This document shows, in pieces, positions 60,498 through 64,000 of a stretch of 64,000 bases of DNA. The position numbers and the translations under genes are program-made. Within the stretch, counting starts at the first letter, position 1. Each line of letters opens with the position of its first letter. This stretch comes from Ensifer adhaerens (GTDB taxonomy: Bacteria; Pseudomonadota; Alphaproteobacteria; Rhizobiales; Rhizobiaceae), in NCBI RefSeq assembly GCF_028993555.1, contig NZ_CP118610.1, positions 3,275,001 through 3,339,000 on the forward strand, in the 5' to 3' direction. Under the pieces are notes generated by a model. That model worked only from the letters and a program-made list of their open reading frames with translations. It was not told the DNA's origin and searched no databases.

Positions 60498-60827
60498 GAA
60501 GCACGCCGGCCTGCCGCAAAAAACACGGTGCGTGCATTTTTCGCACCGGTAAGGCTTGGCAGCTTTGTCGCGAATCGCCATAAAAACAATTGCCTGCCTC
60601 CACGATCTTGGGATCGGCAGCATCACCTGCGGCAGTCGCTGATGCGACCGCCCTTTCGGGCCTCTAGGGCGTCCCGCTTCAAGTGCAACCCACTGAAGCG
60701 GAAAAGATGCTCTAGATTCAACATCCTGGTGCGTCCCTTGTGCAATCTTTTGAAAGCACGGCGCTCTGGTGCCCGCTCTCCATGAAACCCGAACGAAGGG
60801 AACGGTACGATCGAATACGCGGGAAAA
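60498..60827. other. Intergenic region with palindromic repeat
   Basis: 330 bp between the GGDEF-EAL gene and the antiporter operon. It holds a hairpin CGGTGCG (60526-60532)/CGCACCG (60542-60548) that may end the upstream gene, a rhizobial repeat at 60663-60716, and the promoter region of the antiporter. No small gene was recognised. Confidence 0.6.
60663..60716. repeat. Rhizobial palindromic repeat (TCTAG-type)
   Basis: The core pairs CCGCTTC (60674-60680) with GAAGCGG (60695-60701) and AGTG (60682-60685) with CACT (60691-60694), flanked by TCTAG at 60663 and CTCTAGA at the far end. Sequences of this type are common intergenic repeats in Rhizobium and relatives; identification is from memory of the pattern. 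Confidence 0.55.
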
Positions 60828-63734
60828 TTGCTTTCTGTCTTCATTCTCGCCCCATTTGCGGGAAGCCTCCTTGCAATCTTCTTTCCGCCCGATCAACGCG
60901 GTGCGACAGCCTGGTTCGCGGGAGCGATCGCGCTTCTGTGTTTCCTCGTCGCCGCCAGCCTCTATCCCTTCGTCACTTCGGGCGGCGTGCTGCGCTACGA
61001 CATCGCCTGGCTCCCGGAACTCGGCCTCAATTTCACCCTTCGTATGGACGGTTTCGCCTGGCTCTTCACGGTGCTGGTGACGGCGATCGGCGTACTCGTC
61101 GTCCTTTACGCCCGCTATTACATGGCCGCGGAAGACCCGGTACCGCGCTTCCTGGCACTGTTTCTCGCCTTCATGGGCTCGATGCTCGGCGTCGTGCTAT
61201 CAGGCAATCTCATCCTGCTTGCCGTCTTCTGGGAACTGACGAGCATCGTTTCGTTCCTCCTGATCGGCTACTGGCACCACAATGCCCATGCCCGTGACGG
61301 CGCCCGCATGGCGTTGACAGTCACCGGCACCGGCGGCCTCTGCATGCTCGTCGGGCTGCTGCTGATGGGCCGCATCGTCGGCAGCTACGACCTCGACGTC
61401 GTGCTCGCGTCGGGCGATCTGATCCGCAACTCGCCGCTCTATTTGCCGGTCCTGATCCTGGTCCTGCTCGGCGCGTTGACCAAGAGCGCGCAGTTCCCGT
61501 TCCACTTCTGGCTGCCGCAGGCCATGGCAGCGCCCACTCCGGTCTCCGCCTACCTGCACTCCGCAACCATGGTGAAGGCGGGCGTCTTCCTGCTCGTGCG
61601 TCTCTGGCCGGTCATGGCCGGCACCGAGGCCTGGTTCTGGATCGTCGGTCTTGCCGGGCTTTCCACCCTGCTGCTCGGCGCCTATTTCGCCATCTTCCAG
61701 CAGGACCTCAAAGGCCTGCTGGCCTATTCCACCATCAGCCATCTCGGCCTGATCACGGTGCTCCTGAGCCTTGGAAGCCCGCTTGCTGCGGTCGCCGCGA
61801 TCTTCCACATCGTCAATCACGCCACCTTCAAGGCGTCGCTGTTCATGGCGGCGGGTATCATCGACCACGAGACCGGCACGCGTGACATGCGCAAGCTCGG
61901 CGGGCTGATCCGCTATATGCCTGGAACGGCGGTGCTCGCCATGGTCGCGAGCGCGGCCATGGCTGGTGTTCCGCTTCTGAACGGTTTCATCTCGAAGGAA
62001 ATGTTCTTCGCCGAGGCGATCGAAACGCACCAGGCCAACGTCCTCGACACGATGACGCCCTATGTCGCGACGCTCGCCGGCATGTTCGCGGTCACCTATT
62101 CGCTGCGCTTCATCCATAGCGTCTTCTTCGGCAAGACGCCCGAGGATCTGCCGAAGGTGCCGCACGAGCCGCCGCGCTGGATGCGCGTGCCGATCGAGTT
62201 CCTCGTGCTCGCCTGCCTGGTCGTCGGCATTATCCCGGCGATTACCATCGGTCCGTTCCTGCACACGGCGGTCGTATCGATTCTCGGGGCCAGCACGCCC
62301 TACTACAGCCTGTCCGTCTGGCATGGCTGGAACCTGCCGCTGATCATGAGCTTCGTCGCGCTGGCAGGCGGTGTCGGTCTCTATTTCCTGATGCGCAACT
62401 ACCTTGCCACCAGCATCGAAGGGCCGCCGATCTTCCGCCTGCTGCACGGCCAGCGCATTTTCGAGCGCGTGCTGGTGACGCTCTCCTGGAAATGGGCGCG
62501 TTCACTCGAACAACGGCTCGGCACCCGGCGGCTACAGCCGCAGATGCGCTTCCTCGTCTTCATCGCCGTTTCCGCCGGCGCGCTACCGCTGCTTCTGAGC
62601 CACTACGAGCTGCCACCGCTTCTCGTTCGCAGCATCGATCCCGCCTTCGCGCTGCTCTGGGCGGTCGGCATCGCCTGCGCCATCGGTGCGGCGATCCTTG
62701 CGAAATTCCATCGGCTGGCCGCACTCGTGCTGCTTGGCGGCGCCGGTCTCACCACTTGCCTGACCTTCGTCTGGCTTTCGGCACCGGATCTGGCCGTGAC
62801 CCAGCTCCTCGTCGAAATCGTCACGACGGTCCTCATCCTGCTTGGCCTTCGCTGGTTGCCGAAGCGCATCGAGGACACGCAGGAATCGGAACTGCTTTCG
62901 CTGAGGGTCCGCTTCCGCCGCCTGCGCGACTTCCTGCTGGCGGTCGTCGCCGGTGGTGGCGTGGCGCTGATTGCCTATACGATGATGACCCGACCGATGC
63001 CGGAAACGATCGCGAGTTACTTCCTGGAGCGTGCCTACAAGGAAGGCGGCGGCACCAACGTCGTCAACGTCATCCTCGTCGACTTCCGCGGCTTCGACAC
63101 GCTCGGCGAAATCGCCGTTCTGGCGATCGTGGCGCTGACGGTCTTCGCCCTGCTCCTGCGTTTCCGCCCGCAGGCCGACAGCCTGGAGGCCCCGGAGCAG
63201 CAGCGCGTCCAGAACGCCTTCGACGACGATCACCCGGATCGCAGCAAGGGCGACAGCGTCGCCGAGTATCTGTTCGTGCCATCAGTCATCATGCGCTGGA
63301 TGTTCCCGGTTATCGGCATGCTCGCCGCCTATCTGTTCCTGCGTGGCCATGACCTGCCGGGTGGCGGCTTTGCCGCCGGCATCGCCATGTCAATCGGCTT
63401 CATCCTGCAATACATGTCCGGCGGTACCCGCTGGGTCGAAGAGCGGCTGCGCATCCATCCGCTGCGCTGGATGAGCATCGGGCTGCTGGTCGCCGCGACC
63501 ACCGGCATCGGCTCCTGGCTCTTCGGCTATCCGTTCCTCACCTCGCATGCGCAATACGTGACGCTGCCGATCGTCGGGAAGTTCCCGCTGGCGAGTGCGC
63601 TGTTCTTCGATCTCGGCGTGTTCTCGCTGGTGCTCGGCGCAACGGTGCTGATCCTCATCGCGCTCGCCCACCAGTCGATCCGCGCGCCGCGCGCCCATGC
63701 CCGCGCCATGCGGAGCGGAAAGGAGGCCCGCTAA
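60828..63734 (+). CDS. Mrp/Pha-type Na+(K+)/H+ antiporter subunit A, fused A-B
   Basis: About 968 residues with some 20 or more helices. The N-terminal two-thirds is the MrpA/NuoL-like core (GALTKSAQFPFHFWLPQAMAAPTPVSAYLHSATMVKAGVFLL); the C-terminus (LFLRGHDLPGGGFAAGIAMSIGFILQYM) is an MrpB-like segment, the A-B fusion of rhizobial Pha systems. It works in alkaline and salt tolerance. The start is doubtful: TTG at 60828 is the only standard codon but has poor spacing, while GAAGGGA sits 8 nt from an ATC at 60810. The stop overlaps the next ATG (TAATG). Confidence 0.9.
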   Translation: MLSVFILAPFAGSLLAIFFPPDQRGATAWFAGAIALLCFLVAASLYPFVTSGGVLRYDIAWLPELGLNFTLRMDGFAWLFTVLVTAIGVLVVLYARYYMAAEDPVPRFLALFLAFMGSMLGVVLSGNLILLAVFWELTSIVSFLLIGYWHHNAHARDGARMALTVTGTGGLCMLVGLLLMGRIVGSYDLDVVLASGDLIRNSPLYLPVLILVLLGALTKSAQFPFHFWLPQAMAAPTPVSAYLHSATMVKAGVFLLVRLWPVMAGTEAWFWIVGLAGLSTLLLGAYFAIFQQDLKGLLAYSTISHLGLITVLLSLGSPLAAVAAIFHIVNHATFKASLFMAAGIIDHETGTRDMRKLGGLIRYMPGTAVLAMVASAAMAGVPLLNGFISKEMFFAEAIETHQANVLDTMTPYVATLAGMFAVTYSLRFIHSVFFGKTPEDLPKVPHEPPRWMRVPIEFLVLACLVVGIIPAITIGPFLHTAVVSILGASTPYYSLSVWHGWNLPLIMSFVALAGGVGLYFLMRNYLATSIEGPPIFRLLHGQRIFERVLVTLSWKWARSLEQRLGTRRLQPQMRFLVFIAVSAGALPLLLSHYELPPLLVRSIDPAFALLWAVGIACAIGAAILAKFHRLAALVLLGGAGLTTCLTFVWLSAPDLAVTQLLVEIVTTVLILLGLRWLPKRIEDTQESELLSLRVRFRRLRDFLLAVVAGGGVALIAYTMMTRPMPETIASYFLERAYKEGGGTNVVNVILVDFRGFDTLGEIAVLAIVALTVFALLLRFRPQADSLEAPEQQRVQNAFDDDHPDRSKGDSVAEYLFVPSVIMRWMFPVIGMLAAYLFLRGHDLPGGGFAAGIAMSIGFILQYMSGGTRWVEERLRIHPLRWMSIGLLVAATTGIGSWLFGYPFLTSHAQYVTLPIVGKFPLASALFFDLGVFSLVLGATVLILIALAHQSIRAPRAHARAMRSGKEAR

Positions 63735-64000
63735 TGGAGATCATTCTTTCTGCCGCGATCGGCGTTCTGACCGCATCCGGCGTCTACCTGCTGCTGCGCC
63801 CGCGAACCTATCAGGTGATCATCGGCCTCTCGCTGCTCTCCTATGCGGTCAACCTCTTCATCTTCGGCATGGGGCGCCTTCGCGTGAATGCGCCGCCGGT
63901 GCTGGAACCCGGTGGCGTCGGCGATCTCAGCCGCTTCACCGACCCGGTGCCTCAGGCGCTCGTCCTGACAGCGATCGTCATCGGCTTCGCCATGACCGCG
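63734..64000 (+). CDS. Mrp/Pha antiporter subunit C (3' partial)
   Basis: First 89 residues (MEIILSAAIGVLTASGVYLLLRPRTYQVIIGLSLLSYAVNLFIF...VPQALVLTAIVIGFAMTA) of a NuoK/MrpC-like subunit with three predicted helices; two-and-a-half are visible. The ATG at 63734 overlaps the A-B stop, so the genes are coupled. The end of the window cuts it near the third helix. Subunits D to G are expected beyond. Confidence 0.9.
   Translation, partial: MEIILSAAIGVLTASGVYLLLRPRTYQVIIGLSLLSYAVNLFIFGMGRLRVNAPPVLEPGGVGDLSRFTDPVPQALVLTAIVIGFAMTA

Noticed and set aside
61200..62447. 415-codon frame antisense to the antiporter A subunit
   Set aside because: Highly charged, low-complexity product typical of antisense of membrane-protein genes.
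1..64000. tRNA, rRNA, CRISPR, prophage or insertion-sequence genes
   Set aside because: None seen by eye; a tRNA search tool was not available, so a single tRNA could have been missed.

Overview
GC-rich chromosomal segment of an alphaproteobacterium of the Rhizobiaceae, most likely a Sinorhizobium/Ensifer. The grounds are gene content and order that I recall from the S. meliloti chromosome (eda, metNIQ, xylA/xylB with a LacI regulator, emrAB-emrR, gltX-lysS, a ligase-exonuclease pair, a pha/Mrp antiporter with fused A-B subunit), rhizobial intergenic palindromic repeats, and a 377-residue alanine-racemase-fold ornithine decarboxylase with a long leader that looks like the alphaproteobacterial speF RNA. 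No database search was possible, so the genus is an inference. No rRNA, tRNA, insertion sequence, prophage or CRISPR array was seen.

Layout. 1-8 kb: a truncated glutamine amidotransferase, a LacI regulator with a D-2-hydroxyacid dehydrogenase, a MarR/creatininase divergent pair, then a small polysaccharide group (MOP-type flippase, GT2, GT4). 8-13.6 kb: metal-related genes, namely a COG0523 GTPase with a His-rich loop coupled to a WD40 protein and cysE, and a two-gene operon of a two-domain multicopper oxidase and an unusual ZIP transporter behind Fur/Mur-like palindromes. 13.7-24 kb: small housekeeping and accessory genes (two LysE exporters, ASCH-like, VOC and GNAT proteins), ornithine decarboxylase, and a DUF1007-NicO pair. 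24-31 kb: eda, a CYTH-CHAD pair, trhO, a GFA-family protein and the metNIQ methionine importer. 31-42 kb: sugar catabolism (SDR epimerase, GH1 beta-glucosidase, Gfo/Idh/MocA dehydrogenase, TIM-barrel isomerase, xylA, xylB and its LacI regulator) with several recognisable operators. 42-46 kb: the EmrAB efflux pump and its TetR repressor. 46-54 kb: AraC, TerC and ArsR proteins, gltX-lysS, two small envelope or secreted proteins and a nucleoside hydrolase. 54.8-57.5 kb: ligase-associated exonuclease and ATP-dependent DNA ligase. 57.5-64 kb: a DUF3008 protein, a CHASE-PAS-GGDEF-EAL protein, and the start of an Mrp/Pha Na+(K+)/H+ antiporter operon that runs off the window.

Most genes are ordinary chromosomal genes. 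The points most worth a second look are the oxidase-ZIP operon (type-1 copper ligands only in domain 1, Fur-like sites upstream), the COG0523-WD40-cysE operon, the ASCH-like winged-helix protein next to a LysE exporter, the exonuclease-ligase pair without neighbouring Lhr helicase or phosphoesterase genes, the candidate speF leader, and the start-codon problem of the antiporter A subunit.
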